From NCBI RefSeq assembly GCF_030816935.1, contig NZ_JAUSYO010000001.1, positions 1-64,000 of the forward strand: a DNA stretch of 64,000 nt, given 5' to 3'. A model generated the notes under the pieces. That model worked only from the letters and a program-made list of their open reading frames with translations, searched no databases and was not told the origin of the DNA. A program made the position numbers and the translations under genes. Origin of the DNA: Arthrobacter sp. B3I9 (GTDB taxonomy: Bacteria > Actinomycetota > Actinomycetes > Actinomycetales > Micrococcaceae). Below, piece after piece: positions 53,319 through 62,608 of this stretch. Every line of letters starts with the position of its first letter. Positions within the stretch are counted from its first letter, which is position 1.

Positions 53319-53708
53319 ATGAAAGCCAAACTTCTTTTCGGCACCGGAATAGCCGCGGGCTACGTTCTCGGCTCCCGATCCGGCCGTGCAGCTTATGAAA
53401 AACTGAAGTCCCGGGCGGCAGCCCTGTGGGAAAGCAAGCCTGTCCAGGACAAACTGACGGCCGCGTCCGAGGCCGTCAAGGAAAAGGCGCCTGAGGTGTC
53501 CGAGCAGCTCAGCGAGGCTGCCCGGCGGGCCGGAACGGTCATCGGATCTGCTGTCCGCCGGGATGACTCCCGCCCGGGGGCGGCCAAGGCTCCCGCAGAT
53601 GGCACGTCGACGGCGGAATCCCCCGGCGGCGCCATCCCGGCCCACAGCACGCATCCGGACACGGTGAACCTGGGAACCACGAGCGTAGACCCGGACATGT
53701 CCACCTAA
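53319..53708 (+). CDS. YtxH-like small protein
   Basis: 129 aa. Short hydrophobic start (KLLFGTGIAAGYVLGSRSGRAAYEKLKSRAAALWES) typical of YtxH-type proteins, then a Lys/Glu-rich helical region (LTAASEAVKEKAPEVSEQLSEAARRAGTVIGSAV), then a Pro/Ser-rich tail. Its stop is followed 5 bp later by the convergent methyltransferase. Probably a stress-associated membrane-tethered protein. Tentative. Confidence 0.6.
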   Translation: MKAKLLFGTGIAAGYVLGSRSGRAAYEKLKSRAAALWESKPVQDKLTAASEAVKEKAPEVSEQLSEAARRAGTVIGSAVRRDDSRPGAAKAPADGTSTAESPGGAIPAHSTHPDTVNLGTTSVDPDMST

Positions 53709-54562
53709 GAGCGGCCGATGACCACTGTGGCGTCCAGTTCCTCGGAGCTGGCCACCTGCGCGGTCAATCCGTTCCGAAGAAACAGGTCCACCGTCAGCGG
53801 CGCCTGCCGCAGACTCGTTTCGACCAGCAGGTGGCCGCCCGGCGCCAGCCATTGTGGCGCTTCGGCGGCCACCCGCCGTTGGACGTCAAGTCCGTCCGCA
53901 CCGCCGTCCAGGGATACCAGCGGCTCGTGCAGGCGGGCTTCCTGCGGCATGGTCCGGATTCCCGCGGACGGCACGTAGGGCGCATTGACGGCCAGGACCT
54001 GGACCAGCCCGCGCAGCCGCTCCGGCAGCGGATCGTACAGGTCACCCTGATAGACCGCCCCTCCGAGCGGGGAAAGGTTCCGGCGGGCGCAGGCCACTGC
54101 GGCCGGGTCGATATCCGAGGCGTGCAGCTCTGCCGGACCCGACAGCGCCAAGAGGGCGGCACCGACCGCACCGGAACCGCAGCAGAGGTCGACAACGACC
54201 GGCGGCCGCGTGCCGCGGGCGGCGTTCAACGGCTGCCCGGACTCCCGCAACAACGTCGCGGCCTGCCGCACCAGGAACTCGGTCCGGCGTCGGGGCACGA
54301 AAACGCCCGCAGCCACCCCGATCCGCAGCCCGCAGAACTCCGCCCAGCCCAGAAGGTGCTCGAGCGGCACGCCTTCCGCACGCCGTTCGACGAGGGCGTC
54401 GAGATGCTCCGCCGACGTGGCTGAAGCAGCCAGCAACCGGGCCTCCTCCTCGGCAAACACGCAGCCGGCCGCACGGAGCCTCGCGGTAAGCGACGCGGGC
54501 GACGCAATAAACCCGGGATCCCGGCGGGACATGAAGGACTGGGGCACGGCTGATTCCGTCAT
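53705..54562 (-). CDS. HemK/PrmC-like protein N5-glutamine methyltransferase
   Basis: 285 aa from ATG 54562 (GGAGGGGAAGGGG upstream); an open extension to 54745 covers the divergent gene's start and is not used. N-terminal helical domain (about 1-90) with LLGWAEFCGLRIGVAAGVFVPRRRTEFLV, SAM-binding VVDLCCGSGAVGAALL (E/DxGxGxG-like), then the catalytic-type motif VNAPYVPS instead of NPPY, and a C-terminal LAPGGHLLVETS. Related proteins are annotated as putative N5-glutamine methyltransferases in actinobacteria. Confidence 0.78.
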   Translation of the reverse strand: MTESAVPQSFMSRRDPGFIASPASLTARLRAAGCVFAEEEARLLAASATSAEHLDALVERRAEGVPLEHLLGWAEFCGLRIGVAAGVFVPRRRTEFLVRQAATLLRESGQPLNAARGTRPPVVVDLCCGSGAVGAALLALSGPAELHASDIDPAAVACARRNLSPLGGAVYQGDLYDPLPERLRGLVQVLAVNAPYVPSAGIRTMPQEARLHEPLVSLDGGADGLDVQRRVAAEAPQWLAPGGHLLVETSLRQAPLTVDLFLRNGLTAQVASSEELDATVVIGRS

Positions 54563-54626
54563 GGCAAGGCCCCTTCCCCTCCGGGTGCTCAGTATCCCCA
54601 TGCTATCGAAGTGGCAGGATGGCACC

Positions 54627-55754
54627 ATGGCATCGGCACACATGGCATCGGCAAACATGGCATCGGAACACGTGGCATCCGAATCGACGGCCTCCGAACC
54701 GGACACTCCCGAGCCCGCCCGCGGCGACGCGGCAGGAGAGCTCATCTGGGCCGGCAGCTATACAGCAGACGGAGGAGGCCGAGCCGAGGGCATCGGTGCC
54801 CTCCGTGCCGCATCCGGCGGCGCGCTCAGCTGGCTGGGCCTGGCAGCGGAGGCGGATTCGCCGTCGTTCCTCGCGGTCCACCCCTCGCTTCCGGTGGTGT
54901 ACGCCGTGGGCGAGAAAGCCGGGACCGTCCGCGCGTTCCGCCGGTCCGGGGCATTCAACCTGGAACCTAGCGGCGAGGCCTGGACGGCAGGCGAAGCTCC
55001 CTGCCACGTTGCCGTCGACCCGCTGGGGCGCTACCTCACTGTGGCCTGCTGGGGAGACGGGCAGGTGCTGCTCTTTGAACTGGACGACGACGGCGGCATT
55101 TCGGCGAGGTTCCCCGCGGCCGCCCCGAGCGTGCAGGGCGGGCCCAGCCGGGCCCACACGAGCCTGATGCTGGCCGACGGGCGCGTGATGACGACAGACC
55201 TGGGGCACGATGTGTTGCGGATCTGGAACTACCGTCCGGGCGCGGGCCTCACCCTGGACCACGAAGTCGTCCTGCCGCACGGCAGCGGCCCCCGCCATCT
55301 GGCCCAGCACGCCGGTGGAAGCGTTTTTGTGGTTACCGAATACTCGGTGGAGGTGGCCGTGGTGCAACGGTCGGCGGGGACCGGGGCCTTCTCCCTGTCC
55401 AGCATCGGGCCGGCGACCAAAGCAGGCGCCCTCCCCGGAGACTCGGCCGCTGAAATCGCCTTGTCCTCGGACGGCAGCCACGCCTACGTGGGGGTGCGCG
55501 GCTCAAACCGGATGAGCGTGCTGCGGGTCGGGGCGGACGGCGGCTCCCTGCAGCCAGTAGCCGACTTCCCCAGCGGCGGCGACTGGCCGCGGCACCATCT
55601 GGTCCGGAACGGCTGGCTGCACGTGGCCCACGAACGCTCCGATGACGTGGTGACATTTCCGCTGGACCCGGTCACGGGGCTGCCCGGGAACCCGGCGGAC
55701 CGCATGGCGCTGGCTTCGCCGACGGCCCTGGTGCCTGCCGGCAGCCAGTACTAG
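54627..55754 (+). CDS. Lactonase-family beta-propeller (6-phosphogluconolactonase type)
   Basis: 375 aa from ATG 54627; the 417-nt upstream extension lies inside the divergent gene. Seven-bladed lactonase landmarks: AGSYTADGGGRAEGIGALR, SFLAVHPSLPVVYAVGE, PCHVAVDPLGRYLTVACWG, HEVVLPHGSGPRHLAQHAGGSVFVVTEYS, SSDGSHAYVGVRGSNRMSVL and GDWPRHHLVRNGWLHVAHE. The N-terminus repeats MASAHMASANMASEH, encoded by four 15-bp repeats at 54626-54685, so three in-frame ATGs compete. Probably hydrolyses 6-phosphogluconolactone. Confidence 0.85.
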   Translation: MASAHMASANMASEHVASESTASEPDTPEPARGDAAGELIWAGSYTADGGGRAEGIGALRAASGGALSWLGLAAEADSPSFLAVHPSLPVVYAVGEKAGTVRAFRRSGAFNLEPSGEAWTAGEAPCHVAVDPLGRYLTVACWGDGQVLLFELDDDGGISARFPAAAPSVQGGPSRAHTSLMLADGRVMTTDLGHDVLRIWNYRPGAGLTLDHEVVLPHGSGPRHLAQHAGGSVFVVTEYSVEVAVVQRSAGTGAFSLSSIGPATKAGALPGDSAAEIALSSDGSHAYVGVRGSNRMSVLRVGADGGSLQPVADFPSGGDWPRHHLVRNGWLHVAHERSDDVVTFPLDPVTGLPGNPADRMALASPTALVPAGSQY

Positions 55755-55763
55755 CGGAGGCGT

Positions 55764-56786
55764 TCAGTCACCGGACTTGGTCCAGGCGAGCAGGCGATCC
55801 AGGGGCCAGGTGCTGATGATCCTCTCCGCCGGGACACCGTTGGCTGCGGCCCGCTCCGCCCCGTACTGGAGGAAATCGAGCTGGCCTGGAGCGTGGGCGT
55901 CGCTGTCGATGCTGAACAGGCATCCGGCGTCGAGGGCGAGCTGGATGAGCCGGTCCGGCGGGTCCTGGCGTTCCGGCCGCGAATTGATCTCCACCGCGAC
56001 GTTGTGTTCAGCGCAGGCGGCGAACACTTCCTTGGCGTCGAACTCCGACTCGGGGCGGGTCCCCCTCGACCCTTGGAGGAGCCGGCCCGTGCAGTGCCCC
56101 AGCACGTTGGTGTGGGGGTCGGTGATGCCCGCGAGCATGCGCCGGGTCATGGTGCGCCTGTCGGAGCGCAGCTTCGAGTGCACGCTGGCCACCACGACGT
56201 CCAGCGCGGACAGCATCTCTTCCGTCTGGTCCAGCGTGCCGTCCTCGAGGATGTCCACCTCGATGCCCCGAAGGAGGCGGAAACCGTCAGGGCCGCCGTC
56301 GTTGATCCCGTCGACGACGGCGAACTGCTCGGTCAAGCGCTCGGCGCTCAGCCCGTTCGCGATCTTGAGGTTCGGCGAGTGGTCGGTGAGCGCCAGGTAT
56401 TCCCGGCCGAGCAGCCGTGCGGCATCCACCATGATCTCGATCGGCGAGCCTCCGTCCGACCAGTCGCTGTGGCTGTGCAGGTCACCGCGAAGCGAGCCCA
56501 GAAGCTCACGGCCGCCTTCCGCCAGGGGTTGCGATCCACGGCTGCGCAGGCCCGCCAGGTATTCGGGCACTCCGCCGTCGAGGGCCTCCTGGATGACCTG
56601 GTAGGTCCGGTCACCGATGCCCTTCATCCGCTTGAGCCGGCCGTCCCGCGCCCGCGCGGCCAGCTCCTCCGGCGCGAGTGCAGCGATGGTTGCGGCGGCC
56701 TTCCGGAAGGCCTGCACCTTGAAGGTGGGGGCCAGCTCGCGTTCGAGCCAAAAGGCAATCTCGTTGAGGGCATCGACGGGTTCCAT
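55764..56786 (-). CDS. PHP-domain protein (PolX-like HhH plus PHP)
   Basis: 340 aa from ATG 56786. N-terminal helix-hairpin-helix region (LNEIAFWLERELAPTFKVQAFRKAAATIAAL and ...KRMKGIGDRTYQVIQEAL, about 1-75), then the PHP metal site: DLHSHSDWSDG, ALTDHSPNLKIANG, GIEVDILEDGTLD, HVLGHCTGRLLQG (plus strand notation of NVLGHCTGRLL) and NSRPERQDPPDRL, DSDAHAPGQL. These match the PHP module of bacterial PolX without its polymerase, so probably a metal-dependent phosphoesterase. Confidence 0.85.
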   Translation of the reverse strand: MEPVDALNEIAFWLERELAPTFKVQAFRKAAATIAALAPEELAARARDGRLKRMKGIGDRTYQVIQEALDGGVPEYLAGLRSRGSQPLAEGGRELLGSLRGDLHSHSDWSDGGSPIEIMVDAARLLGREYLALTDHSPNLKIANGLSAERLTEQFAVVDGINDGGPDGFRLLRGIEVDILEDGTLDQTEEMLSALDVVVASVHSKLRSDRRTMTRRMLAGITDPHTNVLGHCTGRLLQGSRGTRPESEFDAKEVFAACAEHNVAVEINSRPERQDPPDRLIQLALDAGCLFSIDSDAHAPGQLDFLQYGAERAAANGVPAERIISTWPLDRLLAWTKSGD

Positions 56787-56844
56787 GGCACCATCTTGCA
56801 CCACCGACGGCGAGCGGGGGCTGTGTGCGGTGCGGCCGGACGGC

Positions 56845-57809
<965 letters not shown>

Positions 57810-57813
<4 letters not shown>

Positions 57814-58088
57814 CGGCTAAGTTCAGTCAGTGCCACGGGTGTGCGGACGACGCCGTCGAGCTGGAAGCCGCAACGGCAGCACCACACCGGAGGCAGTTCC
57901 GCGGCTCGGGTGTCGAACGAATAGACAGAGAGGGCCACCGGGGCCGGCGTTCGCCACTCCATCGGGGCGCCGCAATGGCTCGGAGCCGCCTGGGCCGGGG
58001 CCGTCAGGGCGGTCAGGGCCGGCGCGGGGACCCCGGGAGCCGGGGCCAGCTCAGCGACGGCTCCGTCGCACAATCGAATATCAGACAT
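57810..58088 (-). CDS. Small Cys-containing protein coupled to the kinase
   Basis: 92 aa from ATG 58088. Ala/Pro-rich N-terminal half; the C-terminal half has SHCGAPMEWRTPAP and VWCCRCGFQLDG, a possible zinc ribbon (C...CCxxC). Overlaps the kinase start (ATGA). The near-absence of a leader suggests a leaderless or very short 5' UTR. Function unknown; may partner the kinase. Confidence 0.6.
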
Positions 58089-58092
58089 AAGT

Positions 58093-58108
58093 AGTAAGCA
58101 TACATATA
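58093..58108 (-). promoter_or_regulatory. AGTAAGCATA-type operator at the kinase operon promoter
   Basis: AGTAAGCATACATATA, related to the palindromes at 14352 and 52859, lies immediately before ATG 58088 on the minus strand. TATATG/TTATAT boxes overlap it. It is directly downstream of the second marR gene. Confidence 0.45.
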
Positions 58109-58152
58109 AATAGGTGGGCTAACTAGTTGCGCCGGCCTGCTAGGGGCGCTGG

Positions 58153-58656
58153 CTACTGTTCTGCGTCCGGTCCGGAAACAGCGGCACGCATCCGGTGGAG
58201 GAAGTCGATCACGACTCGCGCCTCGGGTGCACTGAGCTCCTCGGCCACGCCCATCATCTTGGAGTGCAACGCGCCCAGGGCCGCCCAGACCTCCGAGTCC
58301 GCGGCTACGGTCGGGACCACCACGAGGGAGCGGCGGTCCGTCGGATGAGGCTCACGGCGGACGTGGCCGCTGCTGACCAGCCTGTCGATCAGCGACGTCG
58401 TCGAGGCAGTGGTGATCTGCAAGACGCGGCTGAGGTCCTTCGGCCCAACCCGCTCACCGGCGGCCTCAGCCCGCAGGACGTAGCGCAAGGCGATCAGGTC
58501 CGTCTCCCCCACGCCAATGGAGTCCCGGGTCGAGCGGCGGGTGGCGGCCTCCGCCATCCGGAAATCGCGCAGCGCCTGGAGGACCTCCGCCGGCCCGTCG
58601 CGTTGCTCGTCAGGCCCGTCAGGAGTCGGGGAACCGGAGCCGCTGCGCGTATTCAT
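58153..58656 (-). CDS. MarR-family transcriptional regulator
   Basis: 167 aa. MarR core: LRYVLRAEAAGERVGPKDLSRVLQITTASTTSLIDRLVSSGHVRREPHPTDRRSLVVVPT. C-terminal ALHSKMMGVAEELSAPEARVVIDFLHRMRAAV forms the dimer helix. Located 50 bp upstream of the palindrome of the kinase operon. Ligand unknown. Separated from the tRNA upstream by a strong terminator. Confidence 0.88.
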   Translation of the reverse strand: MNTRSGSGSPTPDGPDEQRDGPAEVLQALRDFRMAEAATRRSTRDSIGVGETDLIALRYVLRAEAAGERVGPKDLSRVLQITTASTTSLIDRLVSSGHVRREPHPTDRRSLVVVPTVAADSEVWAALGALHSKMMGVAEELSAPEARVVIDFLHRMRAAVSGPDAEQ

Positions 58657-58717
58657 GCGGCAATCCTAGCCGAGCTGATAACTAGGCTGCCGTGCAATCG
58701 GAACGGTCGCACAAACA

Positions 58718-58757
58718 GCAAAACCCCCGGCACCCTGTTCAGGATGCCGGGGGTTTT
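58718..58757. terminator. Terminator between tRNA-Lys and the marR gene
   Basis: AAAACCCCCGGCACCCTG and its complement around 58741-58757 form a long stem (one mismatch) with T-run TTTT on one side and AAAA on the other, so it can work in both directions. It ends the tRNA transcript on the minus strand. A second hairpin, CCACTCTTTC/GAAAGAGTGG, at about 58758-58780 overlaps the tRNA 3' end. Confidence 0.75.
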
Positions 58758-58777
58758 CCACTCTTTCCGAGAAAGAG

Positions 58778-58850
58778 TGGGCCCTGTGGGGCTCGAACCC
58801 ACGACCCACGGATTAAAAGTCCGATGCTCTACCAACTGAGCTAAAGGCCC
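58778..58850 (-). tRNA. trnK: tRNA-Lys (anticodon TTT)
   Basis: Cloverleaf on the minus strand: acceptor GGGCCTT pairs with AGGGCCC (one G-U), D-arm AGCTCAGTTGGTAGAGC, anticodon loop CTTTTAA with anticodon TTT, and T-arm GTGGGTTCGAGCCCCAC. CCA is not encoded. Decodes AAA/AAG Lys. Flanked by a marR gene and a divergent-strand gene of unknown function. Confidence 0.95.
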
Positions 58851-59040
58851 CAGCCAACTGCCCCGGTGCGGGGGATTGCTCCTCGCTCCGAAAGCCATTC
58901 AGCCCAGTCCATTTCTGGACGATTAATACTGTACCTCAGACACGGCCCGATATTTCGCGCTGTTCCGCCTGCAGAGCCGTGCCGGGGAACGCCTCTCCGC
59001 CATGCTCGATTCCCGCAAGGCACAGGAGTAGCGTGGTGGC

Positions 59041-59697
59041 ATGAGCGAGCAAGCAGGATCCGGCAGTACTGGACCACAGCGGCACCACAAGCCCAAGCCC
59101 TTCGCACCCAGCGACTTCGAGCCCTTCGCCGGCGGAGCCGATCCCGCCCGCGTCTCCGAGGCCGCCCACCTGGCGGCGCAGGCGCTGGTCCGCCGCGGGC
59201 GCGACAGCGACGATCCTTCGGTCACCACGCGCCTGGTGAAACTCGCCGACGAGCAGGGCCTGGAGGCCATTGCCGAAATGTGGGCCGAGAGCCCGGCGCG
59301 GTCGCTCCCCGGTGCCCTGTGGCGCCTGTATGCCCTTCGCGCCGCCACCATCCAGGATCCGGAGCGCATATCGGTCTACTTCCGGGCGGGCAAGGACACT
59401 GCCCAGGTGTCCCATGTGGTTGCCGGAGCGGCGGAGCCGCCCGGGGCGGACGAGATGAAGCTGATGGCGGACGCCATCCTCTCCGGGGCGTTCGACGGCG
59501 AGTTCGACGTCGCGCTGGAGCGCTCGGCGGCGTTCTGCCGAGTAGTGGCGCTGGGGCAGGCGACCCTCGCCGACGGGGCCGAACACAGCAACGCGAGCCA
59601 CGCCAGCAAGCTCACGCGCAATTCACACCTCCTCGTCAAGACCGCCGAGGACCTGGAACACGCAGCCAACGCCTGGCGGCTGGGCGAACTCGACTGA
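59041..59697 (+). CDS. Conserved-looking protein of unknown function
   Basis: 218 aa, no signal peptide or membrane segment. A Pro/His/Lys-rich N-terminus (GPQRHHKPKPFAPSDFEPF) precedes a helical region (VSEAAHLAAQALVRRGRDSDDPSVTTRLVKLADEQGLEAIAEMW) and a Leu/Ala-rich end (HASKLTRNSHLLVKTAEDLEHAANAW). Not recognised with confidence. It stands alone downstream of the divergent tRNA. Confidence 0.65.
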   Translation: MSEQAGSGSTGPQRHHKPKPFAPSDFEPFAGGADPARVSEAAHLAAQALVRRGRDSDDPSVTTRLVKLADEQGLEAIAEMWAESPARSLPGALWRLYALRAATIQDPERISVYFRAGKDTAQVSHVVAGAAEPPGADEMKLMADAILSGAFDGEFDVALERSAAFCRVVALGQATLADGAEHSNASHASKLTRNSHLLVKTAEDLEHAANAWRLGELD

Positions 59698-59740
59698 ACC
59701 CTTTCCCGCCGATACACACGCCGGTGCCGCACTGTCAATG

Positions 59741-59866
59741 TTGACTTGGTTGAACTGTCGTAGAAAACTAAAAGCGGTGCCGAACCGCGAAACCCCCGGG
59801 CTTCAACATTTAGCCGCCTAGAGCGGCCTACCGCCGAGAGGCGTATCCGGTTCGGCACCATTTTCA
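59741..59866 (+). ncRNA. Candidate structured small RNA with own promoter
   Basis: A 12-bp perfect stem, GGTGCCGAACCG (59776-59787) with CGGTTCGGCACC (59848-59859), encloses two hairpins: GCCGC-CTAGA-GCGGC (about 59812-59826) and CGCC-GAGA-GGCG with a GNRA tetraloop (about 59832-59843). It is followed by ATTTTC. TTGACT (59741-59746), 17-bp spacer, AAAACT (59764-59769) would put +1 at 59776, the first base of the stem. The GAGA tetraloop favours the plus strand as the RNA. No match to a known RNA family could be named. It could alternatively be a leader of the phosphate operon. Confidence 0.5.
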
Positions 59867-60028
59867 TGCTCTCCGTGCCCGGCGGCCGTTCCACCCCGCA
59901 TCTCTTATGGTTGGTTCCATGGAGGCCCCAACGCGGACGGTAAAGTAACTTCCGTGCGCCGGTCATCGTCAAGCCAGACTGCCGGCACCAGAAGCCCGCA
60001 CCTCCTCCTCCGAAGACCGGTGACCCAC

Positions 60029-60646
60029 GTGAAGCTGCGCCTTTTTCCGCAGGAGCCCGCCGGGCTGAACCTGCTGTCCCTGTTAGCACGCCAGATTGTG
60101 CTGGCCACCGGCACCCTCTCGGAAATCCTCGGCGCGCCCGCAAGCGAACACGGCAGGCTCGTGGAGGACATGCATAACCACGAAGCCAAGTCCGCGGAAC
60201 TGCACTTCGCCCTGCTGACCCATATGCGCACCAGCTTCGTGAATCCGCTCCCCCGTGAGGACATGTATGCGCTCTCCCGGTACCTGAACGAGGCGATGGA
60301 AAAGCTCGACGCCGCCGCGGAACTCGTGTCCCTCTATAAGCTCGAGCGCCTGCCCAAACGGGCCGCGGACCAGTTGGAGATCATCAGCCGGCAGGCCGAG
60401 CTGACCGTCGACGCCATGCGCAGGCTCAACAACCTGGACGACCTGGAGGACTACTGGATCGAGATCCTCCGGCTCGCCAAGCGCGCGGAGCGTACCCACC
60501 GGGTCTGGGTGGCGGACATGCTCGAGGAGATGAAGTCGGCCCAGTACGCCCGCAACCGCGACATCGCCAACCAGCTGGTGGAGGTCACCAAGGACATGCG
60601 GCGGATTGCCACGCAGGTGGGCAGCATCATCGTCAAGGAATCCTGA
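60029..60646 (+). CDS. DUF47 (PhoU-like) accessory protein of the Pit transporter
   Basis: 205 aa from GTG 60029 (KLRLFPQEPAGLNLLSLLARQ start; an upstream open frame is unlikely). The all-helical DUF47 fold is shown by LVEDMHNHEAKSAELHFALLTHMRTSFVNPLPREDMYALSRYLNEAMEKLDAAAELVSLYKLERLP. It probably regulates or assists the phosphate permease encoded 1 bp downstream. Confidence 0.92.
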   Translation: MKLRLFPQEPAGLNLLSLLARQIVLATGTLSEILGAPASEHGRLVEDMHNHEAKSAELHFALLTHMRTSFVNPLPREDMYALSRYLNEAMEKLDAAAELVSLYKLERLPKRAADQLEIISRQAELTVDAMRRLNNLDDLEDYWIEILRLAKRAERTHRVWVADMLEEMKSAQYARNRDIANQLVEVTKDMRRIATQVGSIIVKES

Positions 60647-60647
60647 C

Positions 60648-61664
60648 GTGACGGTGCTTTTCTTTGCCCTGGTGGTGGCTTTCGCCGGGGTGTTTGCCTT
60701 CCTGAACGGCTTCCGTGACGCTTCCACTTCCGTGGCCCTGCCGGTTCGGACCCGGGCCCTGACCCCCACCGTGGCCGTGCTTTTCGCAGGCCTGTTCAAC
60801 TTCATCGGCGCCGCCCTGAGCGCCACTCTGGCGCTGGAGGTCAGCCGGACCTGGGTCCGGCTGCCGGACGGGCAGAACGGCCTGACCATCCTCGTGGCGG
60901 GCCTCCTCAGCGCCGTGATGTGGGCCCTGTACACATGGTGGCGCGGGATCCCCTCGTCCTCCACGCACGCCCTGGTGGGCGGCCTGGCCGGCGCCGGGGT
61001 GGCCAGCGTCGCGGTGGGCGGGCACGGTGTCGAGGGCGTGGACAATTCCCTGCTGGTCCAGGTGGTGCTCCCGCTGCTGCTCTCGCCGGCTATTGCCTTT
61101 GCCGGTGCCTACCTGCTGGTCTGGCCTGCCACCTGGGCCGCACGCTACACGCCCCCGAATGTGGTCAACAGCCGGTCCCGCCGGGCGCAGACAATTGCCG
61201 CGGGGGCCGTCGCGTTCGCGCACGGCCTGCAGGACGGCCAGAGGAGCGGGGCGGTACTGATCCTTGCCCTGCTAGCCGCCGGGCTGTCCGACGGCGGCTC
61301 GATGCCGATCTGGGTGGCGCTGCTTACCGCGGCCATGCTGACCGCGGGGACCCTGGCCGGAGGCTGGCGGATCTCCTACACCGTTGGTTACCGTCTGATC
61401 CGGATGGATCCCCTGCGCGGGTTCGTGGCCCAGCTGTACAGTTCGGCGATGCTGCTGGTCGGCGCGATAGGGCTGCACTGGCCCATTTCCACGACCCATA
61501 CTGTGACCACCGCGGTCCTGGGGGCGGGCGCAAACCAGGGCTTCCCGGCGACCAACTGGCGGGTCGTGCTGCGGGTCCTGGCCTTCTGGGTGCTCACCCC
61601 GGTCCTCACCGCGGCCGCGGCCTTCGTCCTGCAACTTGCGCTCTCGCCCCTGGCGCGGCTCTAG
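60648..61664 (+). CDS. pit: Low-affinity inorganic phosphate transporter, PiT family
   Basis: 338 aa, GTG start with AAGGAA. About ten membrane segments. PiT signatures: FLNGFRDASTSVA, GIPSSSTHALVGGLAG and WPISTTHTVTTAVLGAG. Follows the DUF47 gene by 1 bp, as is usual. Imports phosphate (metal phosphate with protons) constitutively; the high-affinity Pst operon is encoded on the opposite side. Confidence 0.92.
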   Translation: MTVLFFALVVAFAGVFAFLNGFRDASTSVALPVRTRALTPTVAVLFAGLFNFIGAALSATLALEVSRTWVRLPDGQNGLTILVAGLLSAVMWALYTWWRGIPSSSTHALVGGLAGAGVASVAVGGHGVEGVDNSLLVQVVLPLLLSPAIAFAGAYLLVWPATWAARYTPPNVVNSRSRRAQTIAAGAVAFAHGLQDGQRSGAVLILALLAAGLSDGGSMPIWVALLTAAMLTAGTLAGGWRISYTVGYRLIRMDPLRGFVAQLYSSAMLLVGAIGLHWPISTTHTVTTAVLGAGANQGFPATNWRVVLRVLAFWVLTPVLTAAAAFVLQLALSPLARL

Positions 61665-61705
61665 CCGCCGACGAGAGCTCCGGCCGCCCTCCAGCCGCTC
61701 CGCAG

Positions 61706-61771
61706 CCCATCGATTGCTCCAAGGATGCCCTTATGAGGGCTCAAAACGGCACTTGCGGAGCAATCGATGGG
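61706..61771. repeat. Long perfect inverted repeat between pit and pstB
   Basis: CCCATCGATTGCTCC (61706-61720) and GGAGCAATCGATGGG (61757-61771), 15 bp perfect, with GCCCT/AGGGC inside (about 61727-61740). Convergent genes flank it. Without a clear T-run it may be a bidirectional stop structure or a small palindromic repeat element. Confidence 0.65.
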
Positions 61772-61780
61772 AAAGAGGGG

Positions 61781-62560
61781 TTACCCGAAGCGGCCGGACA
61801 CGTAGTCTTCGGTGGCCTTCTGGGACGGGTTGCTGAACATGGTGTGGGTGTCCCCCACCTCGATCAGCTTCCCCGGCTTCCCGGTGCCGGCGATGTTGAA
61901 GAACGCCGTCCGGTCCGAGACCCGCGCCGCCTGCTGCATGTTGTGGGTCACGATCACCACGGTGTACTGGTCCTTGAGGTCATTGATGAGGTCCTCGATG
62001 GCGAGCGTGGAGATCGGGTCCAGCGCCGAGCAGGGCTCGTCCATCAGGATGACCTGCGGTTCCACGGCAATGGCCCGGGCGATGCAGAGCCGTTGCTGCT
62101 GGCCGCCGGACAGGCCCGAGCCGGGCTTGCCCAGCCGGTCCTTGACCTCGTTCCACAGGTTCGCGCCGCGCAGGGAGCGTTCCACCAAGGCATCGGCCTC
62201 GCCCTTGGAGATTTTCTGGTTGTTGAGCTTCACTCCTGCCAGCACGTTGTCGCGGATGGACATCGTGGGGAACGGGTTGGGCCGCTGGAAAACCATGCCG
62301 ATCTGCGAACGCACCGTCACGGGGTCCACGCCGGGGCCGTAAAGGTCGTCGCCGTCGAGCAGGACTTGGCCTTCGACCCGGGCGCCGGGAATGACCTCGT
62401 GCATCCGGTTCAGGGTGCGCAGGAAGGTGGATTTGCCGCAGCCCGACGGGCCGATGAAGGCGGTGACCGACTTGGCTTCGATGTTGATGTTGACGTCTTC
62501 GACGGCCAGGAATTTGCTGTAGTAGACGTTCAGGTCTTTGACGTCGATGCGCTTAGACAT
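61781..62560 (-). CDS. pstB: Phosphate ABC transporter ATPase
   Basis: 259 aa. Walker [12 protein letters not shown]-loop [12 protein letters not shown], signature [15 protein letters not shown], Walker [18 protein letters not shown]-loop VTHNMQQA. PstB-specific features: [24 protein letters not shown] and [12 protein letters not shown] end. Energises high-affinity phosphate uptake. Last gene of the pstCAB direction here, 48 bp after pstA. Confidence 0.96.
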   Translation of the reverse strand: MSKRIDVKDLNVYYSKFLAVEDVNINIEAKSVTAFIGPSGCGKSTFLRTLNRMHEVIPGARVEGQVLLDGDDLYGPGVDPVTVRSQIGMVFQRPNPFPTMSIRDNVLAGVKLNNQKISKGEADALVERSLRGANLWNEVKDRLGKPGSGLSGGQQQRLCIARAIAVEPQVILMDEPCSALDPISTLAIEDLINDLKDQYTVVIVTHNMQQAARVSDRTAFFNIAGTGKPGKLIEVGDTHTMFSNPSQKATEDYVSGRFG

Positions 62561-62608
62561 GATGTTCCTTAACTTGCTTGAGGGGAGACGGAGGGCGCCG
62601 GCACTGGC

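Noticed and set aside
54210..54626. N-terminal extension of the lactonase
   Set aside because: It overlaps the divergent methyltransferase and shows no lactonase sequence; ATG 54627 fits.
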